The notes beneath the pieces were generated by a model that was not told where the DNA came from, ran no database searches, and saw only the letters and a program-made list of their open reading frames with translations. Position numbers and translations under genes: made by a program. Source: JAZDEY01 sp043808325 [NCBI: Candidatus Eiseniibacteriota bacterium] (GTDB lineage Bacteria > Arandabacterota > Arandabacteria > Arandabacterales). From it: a stretch of DNA of 64,000 nucleotides. Positions 34,300 to 42,931 of the stretch are shown in pieces (position 1 is the stretch's first letter; each line of letters opens with the position of its first letter). The stretch lies in NCBI GenBank assembly GCA_043808325.1, contig JAZDEY010000034.1, positions 1 through 64,000 on the forward strand, given 5' to 3'.

Positions 34300-36033
34300 A
34301 TGGCCCGAGTAGCGGAGTTCACAGAAGCGCGCAAGCACATCATCGTTGCCGTCTTCTTCGCAGCGGTGCTTGCAATCGGGCTTGTGGCCTTCAAAGATTA
34401 CGGCATTGCCTGGGACGAGCCGGTCCAGCGGCAGTACGGCAGTGAAGTCTATGGCTATATCCTCCATCACGATCAGCAGCTCTTAGTCGACCGCCACAGG
34501 TACTATGGTCCGGTGTTCGAGCTGCTGCTCTATTCTCTCGAGAAAGCCTTGCTGCTCAGTGACCCCCGCCCCATATACATGATGCGGCATCTGGTGAACT
34601 TCCTGGTGTTCTGGGTTGGGGTGGTCTTCTTCTATCTGCTGTGCAAATACCTTTTTCGGAGCTGGAAGCTCGGTCTGCTCGGGAGCACGTTCCTGGTGCT
34701 CAGCCCGGCGATCTTTGCCCACGGCTTCTATAACACCAAGGATATTCCTTTTCTTTCCCTGTTCATTGCCGGTGTCTATACCCTGGTCCGTTATCTCGAT
34801 CGACCTGTCCTGCGCTGGGCCGCGGTACACGGCGCAGTCTGCGCGCTCCTCGTGGATACTCGAATCGTGGGCATCCTGCTGCCGGCCCTGACGGTGCTCT
34901 TCTTGGGGTACGATGCGGCGAGCCGGCGGAGGCGCGGGAGCGAAGTCAGGAAGGCCGCCTTGAGCCTCTGTGTGTTTGCCGCAGTTTGGGCCGGGGGCAC
35001 GGTGCTTCTCTGGCCGACTCTTTGGCGTGATCCCATCAAAGGTTTCGTCCAAGGGTTCGAAGGCATGCAGAATTTCCCCTGGGAGGCGACGGTCCTCTAC
35101 TTGGGGCGATACGTCTGGGCGACCAATCTGCCCTGGCACTATACCCCTGTCTGGATAGGGGTTTCGACGCCGCTTGCATATGTGATTCTCTTTGCCGTCG
35201 GGCTTGCGGTCGCGGCAAGATCCGTTGCCCGGACGCGATCGATCAGGAGCTCCATCAGGGGAGATGGCGTGCCCAAAAATGCTGCCGCCAATCGCGGCCG
35301 CACAGAGCGGTGCCAAGCACCGATTGACACCCGGCGCACGAGGCTCCTCGTTCTCTTGTGGCTCCTGCTGCCACTCGTCTATTACGTGGTGTCGCGGGCA
35401 GTCCTCTACGATGAATGGCGCCACTCCTTCTTTGTCTATCCGGCGCTCTTGGTTGTCGCGCTGGTGGGCTTGATGTCCCTGTGGGGTTTGGTGAGGGATA
35501 GATTTCACGGCGTCGGCCGCCGCCTCGCCTCGAGTGTCCTCGTCTGGCTGGTGGCGCTCAACCTCGGGACAACCGCTATCTTCATGCTCAGATATCACCC
35601 GTACCAGAGTGTCTACTTCAACTCACTCGTGGGAGGTGTCAAAGGCGCCAGCGGCAAGTTCGAGCTGGACTACTGGGGGCTCTCCTATAGAAAAGGACTG
35701 GAATATATCTTGCGAAGTGACCCTGCCCGCATGATACCGGTCTTGTCCGCCAATCCCCCCGGCAGGTATAACGCCGATATCCTGAAGCCTGCCGATCGGA
35801 AGCGGCTGGTCTTTGTGGAGGACGCGGCCGAGGCCAAATACTACATCACGAATTTCAGATGGGAGAAGAAACGCTTGGCCCCGGAGGCCGAGCGCTACTC
35901 GGTTCAAGTGGGCGGCGCGAAACTGATGGCTGTGTATCAGCTCGGGGGCACCGCAGAGCAGGGGCGGCTGCACCACGGCTCGGCCCGAAGCAGGAGGCAG
36001 GGAGAGGGAGAGGGAGAAGGATTTGGCTCGTAA
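34300..36033 (+). CDS. ArnT/PMT-like GT-C glycosyltransferase
   Basis: The 577-residue membrane protein resembles the 29460 product. It has the catalytic loop GIAWDEPVQRQYGSEVYG and about eleven helices. The soluble tail contains VYFNSLVGGVKGASGKFELDYWG, a C-terminal block common in this group. A polar insert (about residues 310-345, RSIRSSIRGDGVPKNAAANR and onward) sits between two helices. The C terminus is an extra low-complexity Gly/Glu/Arg tail (QGEGEGEGFGS) that overlaps the start of the radical SAM gene. ATG 34300 follows AGAGG; the TTG three bases earlier is less likely. Confidence 0.82.
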   Translation: MARVAEFTEARKHIIVAVFFAAVLAIGLVAFKDYGIAWDEPVQRQYGSEVYGYILHHDQQLLVDRHRYYGPVFELLLYSLEKALLLSDPRPIYMMRHLVNFLVFWVGVVFFYLLCKYLFRSWKLGLLGSTFLVLSPAIFAHGFYNTKDIPFLSLFIAGVYTLVRYLDRPVLRWAAVHGAVCALLVDTRIVGILLPALTVLFLGYDAASRRRRGSEVRKAALSLCVFAAVWAGGTVLLWPTLWRDPIKGFVQGFEGMQNFPWEATVLYLGRYVWATNLPWHYTPVWIGVSTPLAYVILFAVGLAVAARSVARTRSIRSSIRGDGVPKNAAANRGRTERCQAPIDTRRTRLLVLLWLLLPLVYYVVSRAVLYDEWRHSFFVYPALLVVALVGLMSLWGLVRDRFHGVGRRLASSVLVWLVALNLGTTAIFMLRYHPYQSVYFNSLVGGVKGASGKFELDYWGLSYRKGLEYILRSDPARMIPVLSANPPGRYNADILKPADRKRLVFVEDAAEAKYYITNFRWEKKRLAPEAERYSVQVGGAKLMAVYQLGGTAEQGRLHHGSARSRRQGEGEGEGFGS

Positions 36034-37297
36034 GGTCAGTCTCGCGATCGGCAGGGACGTCCGCACCTTCGAGGTGATCGACGAGCCGCATCCACATATC
36101 CTTGTCGCATCCAAGAAGGAGCTCCACGGTTGGTGGAAGGGCAAACGCGAGTGTACCGGCGAGCGCATGCTCGTGAATCCCTACAACGGTTGTTCGGTGG
36201 GCTGCATCTTCTGTTATGCCCGGGCGCTCCCCGCGCCCTACTTCAAGCTCTTCAATGACACCGGCGTGGTGACGGTGTTCCGGGATTTCGATCGCGTGGT
36301 CGCCGACCAGTTGGATTCGATCGACGTTGCCGCCTGCGGCTACCTCTCCCCGGTGTGCGATCCCTTCCAGGCGGTGGAGTCGGTTTACGCGCTTTCCGAG
36401 AAGATCGTTGAGGAGTTCGTGACGCGGGGCCTCCCCATCGAGTTCATCACCAAGTGCGTGGTGCCGACCCAGGTGGTCTCATCGATGCGGCGCCAGCGCC
36501 ATGCCTTCGGCCAGTTCTCGGTCGTGACCGCACGCGAAGATCTTCGGCGCGCACTGATGACGGGAGGCGCAAGCCTCGAGCGTCTCCTCGGCTCGATGAA
36601 AAAGTGCGCAGTTGCGGGTCTCCCGGTGGTGTTGAGGATCGATCCCGTGATCCCTTATCTTACGGATTCCCGGCAGGAGATGAAGCAACTCCTCGATAGG
36701 GGCGTCGATGCCGGCGCCAAGCACGTGGTGGCAAGCGTGCTCGACATCCCCGTGAAGATCGCTAAAGAAGTGTTTGCCAACTTCAAGCCCTTCGGTGTAG
36801 GATTTGTCTACGATCTTAAGCGGCTCTACAGTCAGTCGATAGATGGTTACCTTCATGCAAAGATCGACTATCGCAAGAAGGTATTCGATACTATCCGGAA
36901 CTTGTGCGAAGCGCGGAGGGTTACCTTCGCGCTTTGCATGGAATATGAATTGCGGGAAGGCACCCCCGTCGGACTCAATGCCGAATTCATGAGCTCGGTG
37001 AACTGTGAGGGGATGGATATCCCCGTATATGTAAGACGCGGAGAGGGGTTTGTCCCGGCCGCGGACTGCCGGGGTGCCTGCTTGAGGTGCGCCGAGGCGC
37101 GGTGTGGCATCGACCAGCTCGCCATGGGAAAAGCTGTGGGAAAAGGCGAGGGGCCGGGCGAGGGCTCTTGCGAGGGGCCGGGTGAAGGTGGGGCCGAAGG
37201 CAAACGGGATTTCTCCCTTGCCGACTACAGGAGATGGTCGAGGGACCGGAGAGGGAGACCCGAGAAGGCCGGGCGCTCCGGGCAGGACCGGGGGTAG
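36023..37297 (+). CDS. Spore photoproduct lyase-like radical SAM protein
   Basis: The 424-residue protein has the radical SAM cluster motif CSVGCIFC (Cys57, Cys61, Cys64; CxxxCxxC) preceded by NPYNG, and the SPL-family block IEFITKCVVPTQVVSSMR. These are typical of the SPL/Rv2578c group; the exact reaction is unknown outside true spore photoproduct lyases. A second Cys cluster (CRGACLRCAEARC, about residues 350-362) could bind another Fe-S cluster. Low-complexity Gly/Glu repeats follow, from a repeated GCGAGGGGCCGGG in the DNA. The start is TTG with AGAAGGA upstream and overlaps the preceding gene by 11 bp. An endonuclease V homologue follows. Confidence 0.8.
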   Translation: MARKVSLAIGRDVRTFEVIDEPHPHILVASKKELHGWWKGKRECTGERMLVNPYNGCSVGCIFCYARALPAPYFKLFNDTGVVTVFRDFDRVVADQLDSIDVAACGYLSPVCDPFQAVESVYALSEKIVEEFVTRGLPIEFITKCVVPTQVVSSMRRQRHAFGQFSVVTAREDLRRALMTGGASLERLLGSMKKCAVAGLPVVLRIDPVIPYLTDSRQEMKQLLDRGVDAGAKHVVASVLDIPVKIAKEVFANFKPFGVGFVYDLKRLYSQSIDGYLHAKIDYRKKVFDTIRNLCEARRVTFALCMEYELREGTPVGLNAEFMSSVNCEGMDIPVYVRRGEGFVPAADCRGACLRCAEARCGIDQLAMGKAVGKGEGPGEGSCEGPGEGGAEGKRDFSLADYRRWSRDRRGRPEKAGRSGQDRG

Positions 37298-37333
37298 CCG
37301 GCGGGCAGCGGCTAAGAGATCGGGAGGTAACCG

Positions 37334-37990
37334 ATGGCGGAGCCAAGTTCCCTAAGAGAGCTGAGAAAGCAAGAGCTCACGATCCTCGGAGAGCGAGTGG
37401 CAAAGCGGATCAGGATCAAGCCCTTGACGAAGCGGGTACGCAGGATCGTGGGGGTGGATGTAATGTTCACCCCGAAAGCATCCAAGGTTCATGTCTGCGC
37501 GTGCCTGGTTTCCTTCCCGAAGCTCGAAGTGCTTGAGGAGGCGATCGCCACCGACGAGATGGAGTTTGCCGTGTTCAAGAATCTCGGTAATGTGAGCCTG
37601 GTGCCGCTGGTCTTGAGCGTGCTCAAAATGCTCAAGCGCAATATAGACATCATCGTGGTGAGGGAGCTCGCGCTTGGCGAAGAAATCACACTCGGCAGCT
37701 ACATCGGGGTGATCTCCGGCAGACCCGCTTTCAGCTTGAGCGAACGGTCCGGGAATCTCAAGAGAATCGTCAAGTGGGACGGCGAGCGCAGGGCCGGCCT
37801 CATTAAGATCAGGGGCCGGAAGACCCCGATCGCCGTCGTTGCCGGACACCACATGAGCCTCAAAGACGCCACCACGCTGGCGAGAGCATGTGCCAAGAAT
37901 CTCAGCATGCCCGAACCCATCTGTAGCGCCAGTGCGAGGGTGCGGGCCTGGGAAAGGGAGTGGAGAAGGGTTAATCTTCCGAGGAGGTGA
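37334..37990 (+). CDS. Divergent endonuclease V homologue, active site partly lost
   Basis: The 218-residue protein matches endonuclease V in length and fold landmarks: RRIVGVDVMF (Asp42, the first catalytic Asp), GVISGRPAFSLSE (family pattern GVLLDKPTIGVAK), VAGHHMSL and LSMPEPICSASARV near the end. The second catalytic position, normally the Glu of FRE, reads FKN here (Asn83). The third, normally the Asp of VDGHG, reads VREL. If this alignment is right, the protein may bind deaminated nucleic acid without cleaving it, or use other residues. GGAGGTAACCG precedes the ATG. It follows the radical SAM gene by 36 bp. Confidence 0.7.
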   Translation: MAEPSSLRELRKQELTILGERVAKRIRIKPLTKRVRRIVGVDVMFTPKASKVHVCACLVSFPKLEVLEEAIATDEMEFAVFKNLGNVSLVPLVLSVLKMLKRNIDIIVVRELALGEEITLGSYIGVISGRPAFSLSERSGNLKRIVKWDGERRAGLIKIRGRKTPIAVVAGHHMSLKDATTLARACAKNLSMPEPICSASARVRAWEREWRRVNLPRR

Positions 37991-38057
37991 TGCGAGAAGG
38001 CGATTGCTAAAGAACGATTGATTCACCGGTTTGTACCAAGAGATTCGTACGGGCCGC

Positions 38058-38087
38058 TTGACTATGAGCGAGGACTCGTGCTATATT
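38058..38087 (+). promoter_or_regulatory. Predicted promoter of the zinc-ribbon gene
   Basis: TTGACT (38058-38063), an 18-bp spacer and TATATT (38082-38087) lie about 90 bp before the start. The boxes are the same as those before the DUF4159 operon at 2272-2301. Confidence 0.55.
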
Positions 38088-38175
38088 ACGCAGCAAGGAC
38101 TGGTTGTGGCTTGATCGGTAGTTCTATCGCTGGAGGCAGTTGGCTGTGCATGAGAAGGGATGGGAGGTTACGCTA

Positions 38176-38373
38176 ATGGAAGGCGAAGGTTCATTCCCGA
38201 AATGTAGGAAGTGTCATGATGGTGTCCTTATCCCGCTATCTGACTACGGTCGTGAGGGGGCACCGATTACGTACAAGGCGTGGGTCTGTTCTAATCCTGA
38301 GTGCGGCTTCAATCTCAGGATAGACAATGGCGAGATTAGCGTGGGTAGGACGATCGGCCAGTCCTTGAAGTAG
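38176..38373 (+). CDS. Small zinc-ribbon protein
   Basis: The 65-residue protein has a likely zinc ribbon: CRKC near the N terminus and CSNPEC about 25 residues later, separated by LIPLSDYGREGAPITYKAWV. It has no other domain. ATG 38176 is preferred over an in-frame start at 38140 because GGGAGG lies seven bases upstream. The gene stands alone between its own promoter and a strong terminator, so it is probably expressed independently. The function is unknown. Confidence 0.65.
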   Translation: MEGEGSFPKCRKCHDGVLIPLSDYGREGAPITYKAWVCSNPECGFNLRIDNGEISVGRTIGQSLK

Positions 38374-38473
38374 GGATCTTATTAAAATACAAGCAGTTGC
38401 GCAATCAAGATCCTGTCTAATCGATACTGATTGCCGGCACTTGAAGGCTGTAGGAAACTGTAGAGAGACAGGG

Positions 38474-38512
38474 GCGGGCTGAGAATACCCAGGCTCAGCC
38501 CGCTTGTTTTTT
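38474..38512 (+). terminator. Rho-independent terminator
   Basis: GCGGGCTGAG (38474-38483) and CTCAGCCCGC (38494-38503) form a perfect 10-bp stem followed by TTGTTTTTT (38504-38512). It ends the zinc-ribbon transcript about 100 bp after the stop. Confidence 0.88.
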
Positions 38513-38641
38513 GGGGCCCGCCTGAATATCCTTGTTGCAACCTTTTCCCACCTTGAATATGATACGCTGAAACTTGGCGTCCCGTAACCGCGAGCGCGGG
38601 CCGGTGCCGCGCCGCGCTCAATACGCCTGACGGAGCGGGCT

Positions 38642-39043
38642 GTGACTGACCTCTCGAGAGTACGCGCAGGCATAGATATCGTCTCGGTGGGGAGAATCGA
38701 AGATATGCTCACCAGATGGGGCGAGAGATTCCTCAAACGGATCTATACCGACGGCGAGATCGCTTACTGCATGAACCGGGCATTTCCAGCGCGCTCGCTG
38801 GCCGCCAGGTTCGCGGCGAAAGAGGCCTTCATCAAGGCCGTGTCGCCCTGGCCCGCGGACGGGATCGATCCCAGAAGCATCGAAGTCGTTGTCGACTCAA
38901 GTGGAATCCCGGCAATCGAGCCCCACGGGAACGCCCGGAAAGCGCTCAGGGGGCAGATGGCATCGGTGAGTGTCTCCCACGAACAGGAGTTTGCCGTGGC
39001 GATGGTGGTTACCTCGGGTCCAAGCCAGGAGGTCAAGCCTTGA
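38642..39043 (+). CDS. acpS: Holo-[acyl-carrier-protein] synthase
   Basis: The 133-residue protein transfers 4'-phosphopantetheine from CoA to acyl carrier protein. It has the AcpS signature GIDIVSVGRI with the metal-binding Asp, ARFAAKEAFIKA with the catalytic Glu/Lys, and VSVSHEQEFAVAMV near the end. Length is normal. The start is GTG. Its TGA overlaps the TTG start of nnr (39040-39043), the familiar acpS-nnr gene pair. Confidence 0.93.
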   Translation: MTDLSRVRAGIDIVSVGRIEDMLTRWGERFLKRIYTDGEIAYCMNRAFPARSLAARFAAKEAFIKAVSPWPADGIDPRSIEVVVDSSGIPAIEPHGNARKALRGQMASVSVSHEQEFAVAMVVTSGPSQEVKP

Positions 39044-40593
39044 TACCTGTGGCTACGGCCCGCGAAATGCGGGCGATCGATGAGGAGACGATTCGGCACC
39101 ACGTGCCGGGCCTTACGCTGATGGAGCGAGCCGGCGAGGGTGTCAGGGATGAGATCGTTGCCCGTTGGGATAAGAAGACCGGCCGCCGGGTGGTCGTTGT
39201 CTGCGGTAAGGGCAACAATGGTGGCGACGGCTTTGTCATCTCGCGGCTGCTCAAGCGCGACGGCTATCAGGTGAGAGTCCATCTCGTGGGCAAGGCCGGC
39301 GACGTCAAGGGTGACGCCCTGGCAATGCTCAAACGCTGCCGCAATGCAGGCATAGGCATTAAGGAAGTGACGCTGGAGAGGCTTACGGCTCTGGCTGAGG
39401 ACCTCGCGGCCGCCGATGTGGTCGTGGATGCCCTCTTCGGAACCGGCTTTGAGGGTGAGCCTGAGGGGATCGCCGCGAATGTCATAACGTTGATCAATCA
39501 GACCCAGGCCTCGACGATTGCCGTTGATATCCCGTCGGGGGTGGATGCCACGACCGGGGAGGCCACCCTTGCCGTGAGTGCGGATGTGACCGTCGCCATG
39601 GGGTTGCCCAAGAGGGGACATCTGTTCTTCCCCGGGAAGGCCCTCGCCGGGGAATTGGTGGTCGCAGATATTGGAATTCCCTACGAAGTGGTTCGCCGCG
39701 CGGGTATCAAGGTGTTTCTGCTCACAAGGCAGGACGTGAAGGCGGCTTTGCCGCGGCGGCCCGGCGATGCTCACAAGTGGTCGTGCGGCCACGTGGTGTG
39801 CGTCTGCGGTTCGACGGGTCTCACGGGGGCGGCCGCGCTCTCGGCCCATTCTGCCCTGAGGGCGGGCGCGGGTCTTGTGACCCTTGCCATACCCCGGAGC
39901 CTCAATGCCATTATGGAGGCGAAGCTGACCGAAGTTATGACCCTGCCGGTCGATGAGACCCCGCAGGGCAGTTTCTCGCTCAAGGCTCTCGACACGCTCC
40001 GCGAGTTGGCCAAGCGTGCCAATTGCGTCGTGGTGGGCCCCGGGCTCTCTCAACATGAAGAGACCGTGGGCCTGGTGCGGGCGCTCTTGCCGACCCTCGG
40101 CTGCCCCTGCGTGCTCGATGCCGACGGCATCAATGCGTTTGCAGGCCGGGCCGACGAGCTCAAGTCGGCCAAGGGTCCTCTGGTCATCACGCCCCATATA
40201 GGTGAGGCATCGCGCCTCTTTGGAGTCGATAAGGCGGAAATCGCGCCGCGCCTGGTCGAGTTTGCGGCAGAGAAGGCCCGCCACCTCGGGGCGGTGCTGG
40301 TGCTGAAGGGCGCTCCCACGGTGGTCGCCGGACCTCGGGGGGAGGTCTTCATCAATCCGACCGGCAACCAAGGCCTTGCCACGGCGGGATCGGGTGATGT
40401 CTTGACGGGCATCATTGCGGGGCTTGTGGCTCAGGGCGTGCCGCCGCTTAAGGCCGCCTTCTGTGGAGCCTTTATCCACGGTGTCTGTGGTGACCTGCTG
40501 CTCACGGACCAGGGGTACTACGGTTTCCTGGCCGGTGAGATTGCCGACGCGATTCCCACGGCGATGTGGAGTGTGCTGAGCGAGATGGAATGA
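39040..40593 (+). CDS. nnr: Bifunctional NAD(P)HX epimerase / dehydratase
   Basis: This protein of about 517 residues repairs hydrated NAD(P)H. The N-terminal NnrE epimerase domain (about 1-215) shows VVCGKGNNGGDGFVISRLL and DIPSGVDATTG. The C-terminal NnrD ADP/ATP-dependent dehydratase domain (about 230-510) shows GSTGLTGAAALSAHSALRAGAGLV, DADGINAFAG, TPHIGEASRLF and GSGDVLTGIIAGLVAQG. The frame is open further upstream inside acpS, but TTG 39040 has AGGAGGT six bases before it and begins the conserved domain. Its stop overlaps the ATG of the amidohydrolase. Confidence 0.93.
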   Translation: MIPVATAREMRAIDEETIRHHVPGLTLMERAGEGVRDEIVARWDKKTGRRVVVVCGKGNNGGDGFVISRLLKRDGYQVRVHLVGKAGDVKGDALAMLKRCRNAGIGIKEVTLERLTALAEDLAAADVVVDALFGTGFEGEPEGIAANVITLINQTQASTIAVDIPSGVDATTGEATLAVSADVTVAMGLPKRGHLFFPGKALAGELVVADIGIPYEVVRRAGIKVFLLTRQDVKAALPRRPGDAHKWSCGHVVCVCGSTGLTGAAALSAHSALRAGAGLVTLAIPRSLNAIMEAKLTEVMTLPVDETPQGSFSLKALDTLRELAKRANCVVVGPGLSQHEETVGLVRALLPTLGCPCVLDADGINAFAGRADELKSAKGPLVITPHIGEASRLFGVDKAEIAPRLVEFAAEKARHLGAVLVLKGAPTVVAGPRGEVFINPTGNQGLATAGSGDVLTGIIAGLVAQGVPPLKAAFCGAFIHGVCGDLLLTDQGYYGFLAGEIADAIPTAMWSVLSEME

Positions 40594-41915
40594 AAGCGAA
40601 AACTGACTTGAAACATAGTGCTATGCAGAATATTGCCGGTTTGTGCCGGAAAGTCGAGCAAGACGTGATCACGATGAGACGCGCCTTGCACCAAATACCG
40701 GAAGCTTCCTTCCATGAAGAGAAGACCCGGGCGGCGGTCTCGTCCTATCTTAAGAAGGCTGGGATAAGATTTGAATCGGGTGTTGGCGGATCGGGTGTGG
40801 TGGGCTTGATCCAGGGTGGGGGTGCCCAAGGCGGCGCGAAGGGATCGCGCTCGGCGGCGCGCCATAGATCCTCGCAAGCTCGGACGGTCGCCCTCAGGAC
40901 CGATATGGATGCTCTTAATCTGGTCGAGCAGACCGGCCTCCCATTTGCCTCCCGGCACCGAGGCTTCATGCATGCCTGCGGCCATGATGCACATATGGCA
41001 ATGGTATTGGGCGCCGGCATGGTGCTCAAGGGCCTTGGGAAAGATCTCCCAGGCAACGTCAAGTTGATCTTTCAGCCCGCCGAAGAGACACCACCCGGCG
41101 GCGCCCTCGGAATGATAAAGGCTGGAGTGCTCACCTCTCCGCCGGTCGATGCCATAATCGGGGTGCATGTCGATCCCGTGGTCCCATCCGGCAAGGTTGC
41201 CGTGAATGCGGGCGTCATATCGGCGGCGGCCGACGACTTCAACATTAGGATCACGGGCAGGGGCGGACACGGCTCGAGCCCCCACGTCACGGTCGATGCC
41301 ATTGTGGTCGCGGCCCATTTCATCACCGCGCTTCAGACCATTGTCTCAAGACGAGTGAGTGCTCTCGATAACGTGGTCGTCACGGTCGGCAAGATTGCCG
41401 GTGGCGAGAGGCACAATATCATCGCCGGCACGGTGGAGCTCGAGGGCACGATTCGCACCAAGAAGGAAAGCACCCGGCGCAAAGTGACCGCGATGGTCAA
41501 ACAGGTGCTCGATGCTACCTGCGCCGCCTTCGGCGCCCGCGGCGAGTTCGAGTACGTCAAGGGCTATCCCGGGGTTCATTGCGATGAGCATTTCTCCAAA
41601 GAGGTCCGCGCGGCGTGCTCCGAGATCCTGGGGCGGGGCCGGGCGGTGCGGAGCACAGGCTTCGAGATGGGTGGCGAGGACTTTGCCTACTACGCCGAGA
41701 AGGTGCCGGGCACGATCGTCATTGTGGGGGTCGGAAGCAAGAAGCAGGGCAAGATCCATCGCTTGCATCACCCGAAGTTTGACATCGACGAAGCCGCTTT
41801 GAGGGTCGGCGTGTGCGCCCTCGCTTACTCCGCCTACCACCACCTAAATAGGGACACACCCCATTTAAAAACGGGGATGGATCCCATTGATAGGAGCCCA
41901 GATGAAGTTGGATGA
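40590..41915 (+). CDS. M20D-family amidohydrolase (IAA-amino acid hydrolase/hippuricase-like)
   Basis: The 441-residue metal-dependent amidohydrolase has HQIPEASFHEEKT, RTDMDALNL, HACGHDAHMAMVLGAG, FQPAEETPPGGA, the dimerisation-domain motif GRGGHGSSPH and GGEDFAYYAE. This family cleaves N-acyl amino acids. Two oddities stand out. An insert of about 25 residues rich in Gly, Ala, Ser and Arg interrupts the first strand pair before RTVALRTDMD. The last 20 or so residues (RDTPHLKTGMDP onward) are translated from a palindromic repeat at 41846-41885, so the native stop was lost. ATG 40590 overlaps the nnr stop (ATGA); the end overlaps the thiL start by 14 bp. Confidence 0.88.
   Translation: MKAKTDLKHSAMQNIAGLCRKVEQDVITMRRALHQIPEASFHEEKTRAAVSSYLKKAGIRFESGVGGSGVVGLIQGGGAQGGAKGSRSAARHRSSQARTVALRTDMDALNLVEQTGLPFASRHRGFMHACGHDAHMAMVLGAGMVLKGLGKDLPGNVKLIFQPAEETPPGGALGMIKAGVLTSPPVDAIIGVHVDPVVPSGKVAVNAGVISAAADDFNIRITGRGGHGSSPHVTVDAIVVAAHFITALQTIVSRRVSALDNVVVTVGKIAGGERHNIIAGTVELEGTIRTKKESTRRKVTAMVKQVLDATCAAFGARGEFEYVKGYPGVHCDEHFSKEVRAACSEILGRGRAVRSTGFEMGGEDFAYYAEKVPGTIVIVGVGSKKQGKIHRLHHPKFDIDEAALRVGVCALAYSAYHHLNRDTPHLKTGMDPIDRSPDEVG
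41846..41885 (+). repeat. AGGGACACACCCC repeat with degenerate inverted arm (copy 4)
   Basis: AAATAGGGACACACCCCATTT (41846-41866) is followed directly by the degenerate inverted arm AAAACGGGGATGGATCCC (41868-41885). The arms pair imperfectly (GGGA/TCCC, CCCC/GGGG, TTT/AAA). The amidohydrolase frame runs through it without a stop. Confidence 0.75.
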
Positions 41916-42915
41916 AATCGGTGAATTCGGCCTGATCGAGAGGATAAAGGCAAGAAAGACCGCCTACGACGGCGATGTGGTGATCGGTATCGGTGATGAT
42001 TGCGCGATCTTGAGACGCGGAATGGTGCTCGAGGTCCTGACGACCGACTGTCTGGTCAAGGGCACGCATTACGAGGACCAGTGGCTCGATATGAAGGATG
42101 TGGGCTGGAAGGCCCTCGCCGTCAACGTCAGTGACATCGCTGCGGTCGGCGGAACACCCAAGCACGCGCTCGTCACCCTGTTTCTGCCTGAGGAGTTGAC
42201 AACGGGGGACATCGATGATCTATATGACGGTCTGGATGAGTGCGGCTCGGCCTACGGTGTGAGCATCGTCGGCGGGGACATCGTCAAGATCCGGGGGCCC
42301 TTCGCGATCTCGATCACGCTCTCCGGTACCTGTGAGCGGGATGAGGTGGTCTTGCGGTCGGGGGCGCGGCAGGATGACATCATCGTTGTCACGGGCTCGC
42401 TCGGGGAAGCCTCACTCGGACTCAGGTGCCTGAAGGAACAGGTGATGTGCGTCGAGCGGGGCTCGCTCGCCGACTGTGTGAAGAAGTTCCAGCGGCCCGT
42501 GCCGAGACTCAAGGAGTCGCGGGCGATCGTTCAGGAACTTCGGACGTCTTCGATGATTGATATAAGTGACGGACTGCTTTCCGATATGTGGCACATTCTC
42601 GAGGCAAGCAAGGTCGGCGCCATGCTCGATGCCGACGCCATTCCCGTGGGCCAGGGTGTGGTCGATTTCTTCAGCGGGGAAAAGGAGGAAGCGCTCTCCT
42701 GGGCGATAACGGGAGGAGAGGAGTACGAGCTGCTCTTCACGATGGCAAGCCGCCTCGAGAGCAAACTGCCCGAGCTTTCAGATAAGCTCGGTATCAAACT
42801 CACTCGCATCGGCAAGATTACGTCGAAAGCCGCCGGGGTCAAACTTGCGGGCCCGGCGGGTGAGAAGGACATCAAGCGGGGCGGGTTTGATCATTTCAAG
42901 TCCGGTGCGGTCTGA
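41902..42915 (+). CDS. thiL: Thiamine-monophosphate kinase
   Basis: The 337-residue enzyme phosphorylates thiamine monophosphate to the diphosphate cofactor. It has the PurM-like ATP-grasp architecture: GEFGLIERI, VVIGIGDDCAIL, LTTDCLVKGTHY, WKALAVNVSDIAAVGG, GGDIVKI, VVTGSLGEASLGL and GGEEYELLFT. Length is normal. ATG 41902 is chosen because TAGGAG precedes it at the right distance; an upstream TTG at 41887 lies in the repeat. It is followed after 16 bp by ispG. Confidence 0.95.
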   Translation: MKLDEIGEFGLIERIKARKTAYDGDVVIGIGDDCAILRRGMVLEVLTTDCLVKGTHYEDQWLDMKDVGWKALAVNVSDIAAVGGTPKHALVTLFLPEELTTGDIDDLYDGLDECGSAYGVSIVGGDIVKIRGPFAISITLSGTCERDEVVLRSGARQDDIIVVTGSLGEASLGLRCLKEQVMCVERGSLADCVKKFQRPVPRLKESRAIVQELRTSSMIDISDGLLSDMWHILEASKVGAMLDADAIPVGQGVVDFFSGEKEEALSWAITGGEEYELLFTMASRLESKLPELSDKLGIKLTRIGKITSKAAGVKLAGPAGEKDIKRGGFDHFKSGAV

Positions 42916-42931
42916 ATAAGGAGGGGCCAAG

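Noticed and set aside
38764-40479. 571-codon - strand frame over acpS and nnr
   Set aside because: Both sense genes are well-known enzymes with intact motifs.
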